NCBI GenBank assembly: GCA_040901765.1
Contig: JBBDYG010000090.1
Location: forward strand, 1 to 18,812
Origin: JBBDYG01 sp040901765
GTDB lineage: Bacteria; Planctomycetota; Planctomycetia; Pirellulales; Lacipirellulaceae
Direction: 5' to 3'
DNA: 18,812 nt
Part shown: positions 6,550 to 13,156 of the stretch, piece by piece
Numbering within the stretch: the stretch's first letter is position 1
How the letters are laid out: every line of letters starts with the position of its first letter
The notes under the pieces: generated by a model
Told to the model about the DNA's origin: nothing
What the model saw: the letters and a program-made list of their open reading frames with translations, nothing else
The model's database searches: none
Translations under genes and position numbers: made by a program

Positions 6550-7551
6550 ATGCTCTCTGGCATCACCATTCTCTGTTTCGGCGCTAGCTACACGGTGGCG
6601 CTTGCGCTGGAGGTCGTGGGGCTGAGGTTTCGTTTCGGCTGGCATCGGCTTGTAATGCTGTTGTTCGCGATGGCGGGGCTATTTGCTCACACCTTGTACT
6701 TGGCGATGCGGGTCGGTGCGGAGGCATCGCCCCTCGCAAGCCCGGCGGATTGGTTCTTGCTGGCGGCCTGGCTGGTGGCGGCGATTTACGTCGTCGCAGC
6801 ATTGTGGTTTCCGCGGTCGGCCGTGGGGTTGTTCATTTTGCCGCTGGTGCTGGCGCTGATCGGGGCGTCGCTCGTTGCGAGCGATGCGCCGTTCACGGGC
6901 GGCAATGCCAGTCGCGCTTGGGGACTCATGCATGGCTGGCTGCTGCTACTGGCGACGATCGCCGTCAGTGTCGGTTTTCTCGCGGGGCTGATGTACCTCA
7001 TTCAAAGCTGGCGGCTGAAGCACAAAATGCCGCCGTCGCCCCGATTCCGCCTGCCGAGCCTTGAATGGTTGGAGCACGTCAACAGCCGCGCCCTGGCGAT
7101 TTCGGCCGTGCTGGTCGCCGGCGGATTCCTATCAGGCCTGGCGCTGTTGCGTCTCAAGCACCGTGGCGAAACCGATTACAATTTGTGGAGCGACCCTGTG
7201 GTGCTCAGCCTCGCCGCGATGTTTCTCTGGTTAGTGGCGGCGGAGATTTTTCGTTGGCTCTACCCCCCGGCCCGCCGCGGCCGCAAAGTCGCCTACCTGA
7301 CGCTCGCGTCGTTTGTGTTTCTGGTGATCGCGCTCGCGTCGGTGACGCTCGTCGACACATTGCACGGAGAGGCGAGGAGCGAGGAGCGAGGAGCGAGCGA
7401 GGAAGTTCGCAGCAGTACGTGGACGAGTCTCTCCGAGACTCGATTCGCGTCTCGGAGAGACGCGGCCACATTGCATCCGACATTCGTCATTCGTCATTCG
7501 TCATTCGTCATTCCCTCGCCCCTCCCCCCTCGCCCCTCATCCCTCCAATGA
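6550..7551 (+). CDS. HemX/CcsA-family membrane protein
   Basis: A 333-residue protein with about eight hydrophobic helices, at residues 4-24, 33-53, 68-87, 91-110, 130-152, 180-200, 216-236 and 248-270. This topology, histidines H46 and H128, and the position just before hemA fit the cytochrome c assembly/HemX family. HemX is known to lower HemA levels in Bacillus. A canonical tryptophan-rich haem motif of true CcsA is not evident; NLWSDP near residue 211 may be a remnant. I chose ATG 6550 since the upstream extension to 6484 is repeat sequence. After about residue 272 the tail of roughly 60 residues is wholly repeat-encoded: a GAGGAGC array, a 13-bp inverted repeat and CGTCATT units. The frame stays open up to a stop that overlaps the hemA start (ATGA), which suggests coupled translation. 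Confidence 0.82.
   Translation: MLSGITILCFGASYTVALALEVVGLRFRFGWHRLVMLLFAMAGLFAHTLYLAMRVGAEASPLASPADWFLLAAWLVAAIYVVAALWFPRSAVGLFILPLVLALIGASLVASDAPFTGGNASRAWGLMHGWLLLLATIAVSVGFLAGLMYLIQSWRLKHKMPPSPRFRLPSLEWLEHVNSRALAISAVLVAGGFLSGLALLRLKHRGETDYNLWSDPVVLSLAAMFLWLVAAEIFRWLYPPARRGRKVAYLTLASFVFLVIALASVTLVDTLHGEARSEERGASEEVRSSTWTSLSETRFASRRDAATLHPTFVIRHSSFVIPSPLPPRPSSLQ
7374..7394. repeat. 7-bp array GAGGAGC x3
   Basis: Three perfect tandem copies of GAGGAGC sit inside the 3' end of the HemX-like gene. They encode ARSEERGASEE-like residues right after its last membrane helix. Confidence 0.85.
7427..7461. repeat. 13-bp perfect inverted repeat
   Basis: GTCTCTCCGAGAC (7427-7439) and GTCTCGGAGAGAC (7449-7461) are exact reverse complements with a 9-base loop, TCGATTCGC. 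Each arm is also a small hairpin by itself (GTCTC/GAGAC). It lies within the repeat-encoded tail of the HemX-like gene, 87 bp before the hemA start. No T-run follows, so it is not a classical terminator. Confidence 0.9.
7485..7512. repeat. 7-bp array CGTCATT x4, locus 3
   Basis: Four tandem CGTCATT units lie here, without an AATGACG arm nearby. They are translated within the tail of the HemX-like protein as FVIRHSSFVI and end 35 bp before the hemA start. Confidence 0.95.
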
Positions 7552-8822
7552 CCCTCCGCATGGTAGGTTGTTCGCACCGCCAGATTGGGGTCGCGGTGCG
7601 CGAACGGCTGGCATTTACGCCCAGCCAAATTGAGGAGGCCCTTAAAGGGTGGCGCGATCGGCACCCCGCGACCGAGGCGGTGCTCCTCTCGACATGTAAT
7701 CGCGTCGAACTCTACACCGCGGCGGAACAACCGGAGCATCAGCTCTCGTCGCAGAATCTCACGGCGTATCTGGCCGAATCGCACGCCTTGCCCGTGGAAG
7801 AAGTCCGCGGGCAGCTTGTCACGCTCGATGACACCGAAGTAGTTCGGCACTTATTTCGAGTGGCGGCGAGCCTCGACAGCATGGTGCTGGGCGAGCCGCA
7901 GATCATGGCCCAAGTAAAAGAGGCCTATGATCTCGCGAGCCGGCTGGGAAGCGCCGGGCCACTCACGCACGGCTGTTTTCAATCTGCACTTCGCGTGGCC
8001 CGGCGGGTGGCCCACGAAACGGCCCTCCACAGGCATCGCGTGAGCATCCCCAGCGTGGCGATAGCCGACTTCGCTTCACAGATTTTCGAGCGGTTCGACG
8101 ATAAGCGGGTGCTGGTGATCGGCGCGGGCGAAATGGCCGATGAAACGATCCGCTATCTAGTCGACGCCGGGGCGCGACAACTCGTGATCCTCAATCGCGA
8201 CCCACAACGGGCACATCACTTGGCGACTCATTGGCAGGGACAAGCCGCGCCTTGGAGTGAACTACTGCCGCAACTGGTGCGGGCGGACCTCGTGATCAGC
8301 ACCACCGCCGCGGGCCAACCGATCGTTACGCTGGCCGATTTTCGCCGCGAAGTCGAACCGCGCCGGCAACAGCGGCCGCTGTTTGTCCTGGACCTCGCGA
8401 TGCCGCGTGATTTCGACCCGGCCATTAGCGACCAACTGGGGACGTATCTGTATTCAATCGATGATCTCTCGCTGGCGTGCGCGCGTAATCGCACGGCCCG
8501 CGAGGAAGAAGTTCCGCGGGCCGAGTCGATCATCACCGAGGAGGTGCAGCGATTCGTCGCCGATAGCCGCCACCGCGCCAGCGCGGCGGTGCTCGCGCGG
8601 CTATGGGACGAGTTGGAGCGACCCAAGCAGGCAGAACTGGAGCGCTTATTCAACAAACTGCCGGAGCTTGACGACCGGCAGCGGCAAGAGATCCTCAAGT
8701 TCGCCGATCGACTCGTGAACAAGGTGATGCATCCGCCGATGGCATCGGTTCGCGACGACGCGGCGGAAGGGAAGCACGGCCTGTTGGAAGCGCTCGGGCG
8801 GTTATTTCAGATCCGCGAGTAG
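7548..8822 (+). CDS. hemA: Glutamyl-tRNA reductase
   Basis: This cytoplasmic enzyme makes glutamate-1-semialdehyde from glutamyl-tRNA using NADPH, the committed step of C5-pathway haem synthesis. The 424-residue protein is of usual length. It has the active-site motif LLSTCNRVELY with C50, the LGEPQI motif (114-119), the dinucleotide-binding stretch VLVIGAGEMA (188-197) and the C-terminal dimerisation helix region (about 330-424). ATG 7548 is chosen because it overlaps the upstream stop (ATGA). An in-frame ATG at 7560 would give MVGCSHRQIG and fits the family equally well. No strong Shine-Dalgarno site is visible, so translation may depend on coupling to the HemX-like gene. The following gene is on the opposite strand and converges on it. 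Confidence 0.97.
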   Translation: MTLRMVGCSHRQIGVAVRERLAFTPSQIEEALKGWRDRHPATEAVLLSTCNRVELYTAAEQPEHQLSSQNLTAYLAESHALPVEEVRGQLVTLDDTEVVRHLFRVAASLDSMVLGEPQIMAQVKEAYDLASRLGSAGPLTHGCFQSALRVARRVAHETALHRHRVSIPSVAIADFASQIFERFDDKRVLVIGAGEMADETIRYLVDAGARQLVILNRDPQRAHHLATHWQGQAAPWSELLPQLVRADLVISTTAAGQPIVTLADFRREVEPRRQQRPLFVLDLAMPRDFDPAISDQLGTYLYSIDDLSLACARNRTAREEEVPRAESIITEEVQRFVADSRHRASAAVLARLWDELERPKQAELERLFNKLPELDDRQRQEILKFADRLVNKVMHPPMASVRDDAAEGKHGLLEALGRLFQIRE

Positions 8823-8846
8823 GACGGGATTGCCGACAGCGTATGG

Positions 8847-8873
8847 AAAAAGCCGCGATCTCGGTCGCGGCTT
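8847..8873 (-). terminator. Rho-independent terminator, minus strand
   Basis: AAGCCGCGA (8850-8858) and TCGCGGCTT (8865-8873) form a 9-bp stem with a 6-base loop. On the minus strand the stem is followed by five Ts (plus-strand As at 8847-8851). It lies 26 bp beyond the stop of the acidic-protein gene, which it should terminate. On the plus strand there is no T-run after the stem, so hemA transcripts would not be stopped by a classical mechanism. Confidence 0.75.
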
Positions 8874-8899
8874 GAGCAAAGTTGGTTTTGCGGGCGTCC

Positions 8900-9187
8900 T
8901 CAAAAGCCTTCGACTTCTTCCTCCTCTTCCTCGTCCTCATCGTCGTCGAAGTCATCATCGTCGTCGTCATCGTCGTCGTCGAAGTCGTCGTCGTCGACTT
9001 CTTCCCAATCATCGTCCTCCTCGTCGTCGAACTCGTCGTCATCTTCATCGTCGAGCTCGTCGTCGTCATCCTCATCGTCATCGTCGAACTCATCTTCGAA
9101 TTCTTCGCCCTCCACTTCTTCGTCCTTGGCGACGGCGATTAGTCCGCGCATCCATGGTCGTTCCAGTTCGGTTTCGAGCCAACTCAT
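8900..9187 (-). CDS. Extremely acidic low-complexity small protein
   Basis: A 95-residue protein in two parts. Residues 1-21 form a compact conventional N-terminus (MSWLETELERPWMRGLIAVAK as two overlapping halves). By my count, 61 of the remaining 74 residues are Asp or Glu. Single hydrophobic residues interrupt the acid run, several exactly eight apart (L45, F53, W61, F69, then F80), and it ends EVEGF. I chose ATG 9187 because GGGAGGA lies 7 bases upstream on the minus strand; the upstream ATG at 9235 lacks a site. A terminator follows at 8847-8873, so it is probably a monocistronic gene. The DNA is a GAC/GAT/GAA run prone to slippage. Acidic tails of this type occur in nucleic-acid mimics and chaperones for basic proteins, but no function can be assigned. 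Six-frame shadows on the other strand are hydrophobic artefacts. Confidence 0.8.
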   Translation of the reverse strand: MSWLETELERPWMRGLIAVAKDEEVEGEEFEDEFDDDDEDDDDELDDEDDDEFDDEEDDDWEEVDDDDFDDDDDDDDDDFDDDEDEEEEEEVEGF

Positions 9188-9380
9188 TTGGGCGTCCTCC
9201 CTTAGCTTAGACAGTCGAAAATGTATCAGATGCAACGCCGTGCCGGAGGAATTGATTCCGACACGGCATTGGCAAGAACTCGGTGTGGATTTTGGAGATC
9301 AAAGGCGGAAGCCGGGAAAGGCGGGCCGACGACCGCCGTGCATGGTGGATTCGTCATTTGCCCGACGTGACTTCAACCGA
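9188..9380. other. Intergenic gap between scpB and the acidic gene
   Basis: This stretch must carry the promoter of the acidic-protein gene and the end of the scpB transcript. An imperfect hairpin at 9237-9267 (GCCGTG paired with CACGGC, then CGGA with TCCG) could help end the scpB transcript, but no T-run follows it. No gene is seen. Confidence 0.5.
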
Positions 9381-10070
9381 TTATTCTGCGACCCCCAGTT
9401 TTCTCGATGTCTGATCTTTACGCAACTTGGCTGCGTGTGGCAAGTCATCGAGGCTGCCGAGGCCGTTCATGTGAAGGAATCGTCGGGTCGTTCCGTAGAG
9501 AAGCGGGCGGCCCAGTTCATCCGACCGCCCGACGATACGCAATAAATCGCGATCCATCAACTGCCGTAACAATTCCCCGCATTGGACGCCGCGAATGGCC
9601 TCGATTTCCGCGCGGCCCACGGGCTGACGGTAGGCGACAACAGCGAGTGTTTCAAGAGCCGGCTGGCTAAGACGCACTTCCTGTGCCGCCGGAGCGATCT
9701 TCCTGAGCCAGGGGGCGAATTTTGGCCGAGTCAGTAGTTGATAACCTCCCGCAACCCGTTCGACGATGAAAGAGCTGTTCCGTCGGTCGAGCTGCCGGAT
9801 TAATTCACCGACAAGTGTCCGAGCTTCGGTGGCGTCCGAAAGGCTGGCGAGTTGCGCTAGCCGCCGCGTCGATAGGGGTTCTCGCGCCACGAACAGCGCC
9901 GCTTCCAGGCGCGCGAGCCGCGAGGCCGAACGCTCCGGGGACGAACCGATCCCGTGTTTTCGGCGACGAATAACGACGTGCGGGACGGCTCGCAACGGGC
10001 GTCGGCCGCTGTAGCGGCATGCCACGCTGCGCAACTGCACGGCGGCTGGAATGGGTTGCCTAGCTCGCAT
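9381..10070 (-). CDS. scpB: Segregation and condensation protein B
   Basis: ScpB is the winged-helix kleisin-associated subunit of the SMC-ScpA-ScpB condensin, which organises and helps separate newly copied chromosomes. The 229-residue protein shows LEAALFVAREPLS (55-67), VAGGYQLLTRP (106-116), the strongly conserved RLSQPALETLAVVAYRQP (133-150), EIEAIRGVQ (155-163), GRPLLYGTT (187-195) and SLDDLP (206-211). The ATG at 10070 has GGAG six bases upstream on the minus strand and lies 11 bp after the previous gene, so the start is well supported. It adds an Arg-rich extension of about 50 residues in front of the conserved domain, longer than usual. scpA is not in the window; its usual partner must lie elsewhere. 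It probably shares a transcript with the membrane protein at 10082-10609. Confidence 0.95.
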   Translation of the reverse strand: MRARQPIPAAVQLRSVACRYSGRRPLRAVPHVVIRRRKHGIGSSPERSASRLARLEAALFVAREPLSTRRLAQLASLSDATEARTLVGELIRQLDRRNSSFIVERVAGGYQLLTRPKFAPWLRKIAPAAQEVRLSQPALETLAVVAYRQPVGRAEIEAIRGVQCGELLRQLMDRDLLRIVGRSDELGRPLLYGTTRRFLHMNGLGSLDDLPHAAKLRKDQTSRKLGVAE

Positions 10071-10081
10071 CCCTGCTCCTA

Positions 10082-10609
10082 TTAATTGGGCGGACGATTC
10101 CGAAATCGCTCCACTTCAGCGAGAACCTGCTCGACCGCCGCCTGGGCGTCGGTGGCAATCGCATCGAAGTGCCGCACCAAGCCCGGGTTGTCCGCCACCG
10201 CCAGATGACACTGGCAGCGATAGGTCTGGCCCGCGCTGCCCCACGGCTTCAATTCCGCGTCGGTCGCCCCAAGCGAGTGAAGTCGGTCCAGCAATTTGTC
10301 GAGACTTTCCACTGTGGAATCGTCAGCAAAAGTCGCCGGCGCTACTTCCTCATCCACTCGCAGTGCTACCCCCGGTGGGAGACGCGTGGCGGAGGCATCA
10401 CCGATCGCTGCAAACTGTGGTGCCGGGAGAGCGGGCGCGACAGGTTCAGTCCGCTCGCGACCGAATGTCTGGTTGACTAGCTCGACGGCTCGATTCACAA
10501 CGGGCGCGAGCCGTTCCGGCGGAGGTCCGTAAACCAGCCAGGCCATGACTCCCACCGCCAAGGTGCCGAGCATGATGACCGTTCGCGTGACTGCCTGGTA
10601 GGTATTCAT
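10082..10609 (-). CDS. Single-pass membrane protein, unknown function
   Basis: A 175-residue protein with one N-terminal hydrophobic segment (about residues 10-28), an Ala/Pro-rich linker (about 50-95) and a C-terminal domain. That domain carries a CQCH motif (C132, C134, H135) and a helical tail rich in Ala and Glu. The topology suggests a membrane anchor with the C-terminal domain outside the cytoplasm. The two cysteines could bind metal or form a disulphide, which is inference. It lies 11 bp upstream of scpB on the same strand, so the two are probably co-transcribed. No clear Shine-Dalgarno site precedes the ATG at 10609. It does not match a family that I can name. Confidence 0.78.
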   Translation of the reverse strand: MNTYQAVTRTVIMLGTLAVGVMAWLVYGPPPERLAPVVNRAVELVNQTFGRERTEPVAPALPAPQFAAIGDASATRLPPGVALRVDEEVAPATFADDSTVESLDKLLDRLHSLGATDAELKPWGSAGQTYRCQCHLAVADNPGLVRHFDAIATDAQAAVEQVLAEVERFRNRPPN

Positions 10610-10695
10610 GGCGGGGCGGCCCGTGTTTTAGGGAGGGAGGGGCGGCGATCTTAGGTCAGCACCGAATCTTGCAGCAATGGCAATCTGGAGAGGAG

Positions 10696-10766
10696 TCAGG
10701 GGTCGGGGGAGAGAGCAGGCGGCGAAGCCGCAGTTGCATTTCCCCTGACCCCTGAATCCTGACCCC
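10696..10766. repeat. Inverted 7-bp array TCAGGGG / CCCCTGA
   Basis: The left arm has TCAGGGG (10696-10702) and TCGGGGG (10703-10709). The right arm has CCCCTGA at 10742-10748 and 10749-10755, ATCCTGA at 10756-10762, then CCCC. The spacer of about 32 bp contains GGCGGCGAAGCCGC, a short hairpin nearly identical to one overlapping the HEAT gene's stop. The right arm overlaps the -35 region of the promoter for the cysteine desulfurase. Confidence 0.85.
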
Positions 10767-10774
10767 TTTATAAT
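10745..10774 (+). promoter_or_regulatory. Sigma-70-type promoter giving a leaderless transcript
   Basis: A perfect TATAAT at 10769-10774 is preceded, 18 bp upstream, by CTGACC (four of six -35 bases). The ATG of the cysteine desulfurase is at 10781, only six bases after the -10 box. Transcription would therefore start at or next to the A of the ATG, giving an mRNA with no 5' leader. No Shine-Dalgarno site is present, consistent with this. Confidence 0.6.
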
Positions 10775-10780
10775 GCCTCG

Positions 10781-11929
10781 ATGTCCCCAATTTACCTGGA
10801 CCACAATTCGACCACGCCGCTTGCTCCCGCTGTGGCGGAGGCGATGGCGGCCGCCTGGGCCGCGGTTCCGGGGAATCCTGCCAGCCAGCACCGCTTTGGC
10901 AGAGAGGCTCGGCACCGGCTTGAGGAGGCCCGAGAGGGGATTGCGGAAATCTTGGGGGCGAAGATCACCGGCATGGACGCCGATCGGCTGATCTTCACGA
11001 GCGGCGGCACCGAAGCAAACCATCTCGCCCTGCGTGGCTTGGCCGGGAAGCCCGGTCACTTGATTACGTCGGCAATCGAGCACCCCAGCGTGCTAGCGAC
11101 CGCCAAGCAGCTCGAAAAGGACGGTTGGCAGGTGGATCGCCTGCCGGCGGACAATAACGGAGTCGTGCAAATCGACCGCTTGGCCGATCTGATTCAACCA
11201 AGCACCCGGCTCGTCAGCCTGATGCTTGGCAATAACGAAACAGGGGTCATACAGCCAGTTGCCGAAGCGGGCCGCATTTGCGAGCGGCACGTTGTGCCGT
11301 TGCATACCGACGCGGTGCAGGTCGTTGGAAAGTTGCCGGTCCACTTTAGCGAGCTTGGCGTCGCGGCGTTAAGCTGCGCGGCCCACAAGTTCCACGGCCC
11401 CCAGGGCGTCGGCGCGCTGCTCGTCCGGCACGGGGTGGCAATTGAACCGCAGATGCGGGGCGGCTTTCAACAGGAAGGCCTGCGCCCCGGCACCGAACCG
11501 GTCGCGCTCGCGGTGGGAATGCACCATGCACTGCGACTCTGGCGGGACGAGCAACACGAGCGAGGCACGCGAATGACGCTGCTTCGCGACCGACTGGAGC
11601 AGCAAATTGTTGCCAGCGTGCGCCGAGCGGTGGTCGTCGGGGGCGAAGCACCACGATTGCCGCATACCACGAACATCGCGTTTGTGGGTCACGATCGGCA
11701 GGCACTTTTCATGGCCATCGACCTGGCCGGCGTCGCTTGCTCGACCGGTTCGGCGTGCGCGAGCGGGTCGAGCGAACCCTCGCACGTGCTGGTGGAGATG
11801 GGGTGCGCGGAGGCCATAATTCGCGGCTCCTTGCGGTTCAGTTTGGGGGCCTTTACCACAGTGGCGGAGGTCGACGAGGCCGCCGCGCGCATCGTTAAGG
11901 CGTGCAACGATTTAGGGCGAGCAAATTAA
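10781..11929 (+). CDS. Cysteine desulfurase, NifS/IscS type
   Basis: A PLP enzyme that removes sulfur from cysteine as an enzyme-bound persulfide, supplying iron-sulfur clusters and tRNA thiolation. The 382-residue protein has the N-terminal YLDHNSTTP, GNPASQH (31-37), EHPSV (100-104) with the H101 that stacks on PLP, TDAVQ (176-180), the PLP lysine K203 in CAAHKFHGPQG, and the active-site loop with C326 in CSTGSACASGS. The extended SxxCxxG loop suggests a class I NifS/IscS enzyme, not SufS. Scaffold genes such as iscU are not beside it, so its exact client pathway is open. The start at 10781 is favoured by the TATAAT box six bases upstream. The gene ends 36 bp before the longest possible dnaA start, in the same reading frame. 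Confidence 0.95.
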   Translation: MSPIYLDHNSTTPLAPAVAEAMAAAWAAVPGNPASQHRFGREARHRLEEAREGIAEILGAKITGMDADRLIFTSGGTEANHLALRGLAGKPGHLITSAIEHPSVLATAKQLEKDGWQVDRLPADNNGVVQIDRLADLIQPSTRLVSLMLGNNETGVIQPVAEAGRICERHVVPLHTDAVQVVGKLPVHFSELGVAALSCAAHKFHGPQGVGALLVRHGVAIEPQMRGGFQQEGLRPGTEPVALAVGMHHALRLWRDEQHERGTRMTLLRDRLEQQIVASVRRAVVVGGEAPRLPHTTNIAFVGHDRQALFMAIDLAGVACSTGSACASGSSEPSHVLVEMGCAEAIIRGSLRFSLGAFTTVAEVDEAAARIVKACNDLGRAN

Positions 11930-11965
11930 CTGCCAAATTTCGCCTCGCCACCTCCCTTTCTCGGG

Positions 11966-13156
11966 GTGAATCCGGTAGAATCGGGGTTCGATTTTTGCTC
12001 TTCCCCGACGTTGATAACGCGGCCCGTGGTCGCCGTGTTTTGGACGGAGCCAACTGTGGTGCCAGCCGTTACGATCATTCCGCTCACCGCGCGTTTGCGG
12101 AGCTTCAAGGAGGGGACCGATGCGCGCCTCGCGGGACGGCCAAAAAACGGCAGCGGCTTTGTGGCCGGTCCAGAGAATCGGCTCGTCGGCCAAATCTTCC
12201 AGCAAATGGTCGCTACTGCGAAGCTGCCCGCCGCGGTTAGCACGCTAGTGCTCGTCGGTCCCAGCGGCAGCGGCAAGACGCATCTCGCCAGTGGCATCGC
12301 TAACTTGTGGGCGGAGCGCCGAGATCATTCGTCTGCGTCGGTTGCTAGGCAGGCGACGTATCTCACCGCCCCTGATTTTCGCCGACAGCTCGATCAGGCG
12401 ATCGAGTCGCGTACCATCGCGCGGTTCCGCGAGCAGCTTCGCACGAGCCGCCTCCTCGTGCTCGACGATCTGCATCGCTTGCCACCCGCGCCCTACGTGC
12501 AAGAGGAGTTGCTCAGCACGCTCGACGCGCTGCCCGGCGACAGCCTGCTGTTGGTGACCAGTTCGCAGCTACCGGTGTTGATCGCGGGATTATTGCCGGC
12601 CATTAGCAGCCGCCTTGCTGCCGGGCTAACGCTGCAATTGGCGCCACTCGGCCCGCAGGCCCGCAGCGAATTGCTGTCGCAATGCTTGGCGTCGCTCGAA
12701 CGTTCCATCGAGTCGGCCGCTATCGAGTTGTACGCCAGCCGTGTGGAAGGCGAAGCCCCGCAAGTTTTGCGAGCGGTCTCGGAGTTATGCACTTTCGTCC
12801 CGCGGCATGGGTCGATCGACGGCGGGCAAATGAAACGCTTTCTCGACGATCGCGAAAGCCGGTCGCACACGACCGTCGACGAGATCGTGAAACTTGTAGC
12901 CCGTTACCACAAACTTTCGCCCAAGCTGCTGACCAGCAGTACCCGCCGCCGCACCTTGGTCGAAGCCCGTGGCGTGGTGATTTACCTCGCGCGGCACGTG
13001 CTGGGCACCAGCTTCGAGCAATTGGGGCAGGCCCTTGGCGGTCGCGATCACTCGACCATTATGCACAGTTTACGACGAATTGAGGAAACCTTGCCGCACG
13101 ACCCGCGGTTGCAATCGTGCGTTGACGAACTGAAGCGTCTGTTGAGAGCCGCCTGA
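11966..13156 (+). CDS. dnaA: Chromosomal replication initiator DnaA lacking domain I
   Basis: DnaA is the ATP-dependent initiator that binds DnaA boxes and melts oriC. Seen here: the AAA+ opening FVAGPENRLV (65-74), Walker A GPSGSGKTH (98-106), Walker B LLVLDDLH (163-170), SSRLAAGL with R216 at the arginine-finger position, and the domain IV signature ALGGRDHSTIMHS (356-368). Domain IV separates it from the Hda-type regulators. The longest ORF starts at GTG 11966 (396 residues); GTG 12026, 12056 or 12059 are possible, the last giving a start PAVTIIPL. None has a clear ribosome site. An in-frame stop (the desulfurase TAA, 11927-11929) limits any extension, so at most about 110 residues precede Walker A, against about 150-170 in Bacillus and E. 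coli. The domain I that contacts the helicase is therefore missing. A TAGAAT at 11976 could be a -10 box, favouring the later starts. Confidence 0.93.
   Translation: MNPVESGFDFCSSPTLITRPVVAVFWTEPTVVPAVTIIPLTARLRSFKEGTDARLAGRPKNGSGFVAGPENRLVGQIFQQMVATAKLPAAVSTLVLVGPSGSGKTHLASGIANLWAERRDHSSASVARQATYLTAPDFRRQLDQAIESRTIARFREQLRTSRLLVLDDLHRLPPAPYVQEELLSTLDALPGDSLLLVTSSQLPVLIAGLLPAISSRLAAGLTLQLAPLGPQARSELLSQCLASLERSIESAAIELYASRVEGEAPQVLRAVSELCTFVPRHGSIDGGQMKRFLDDRESRSHTTVDEIVKLVARYHKLSPKLLTSSTRRRTLVEARGVVIYLARHVLGTSFEQLGQALGGRDHSTIMHSLRRIEETLPHDPRLQSCVDELKRLLRAA

Noticed and set aside
8830..9210. Plus-strand frames rich in Arg/His or Val/Ile opposite the acidic gene
   Set aside because: These are antisense shadows of GAC/GAT/GAA codon runs. 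The minus strand has the ribosome site and terminator.
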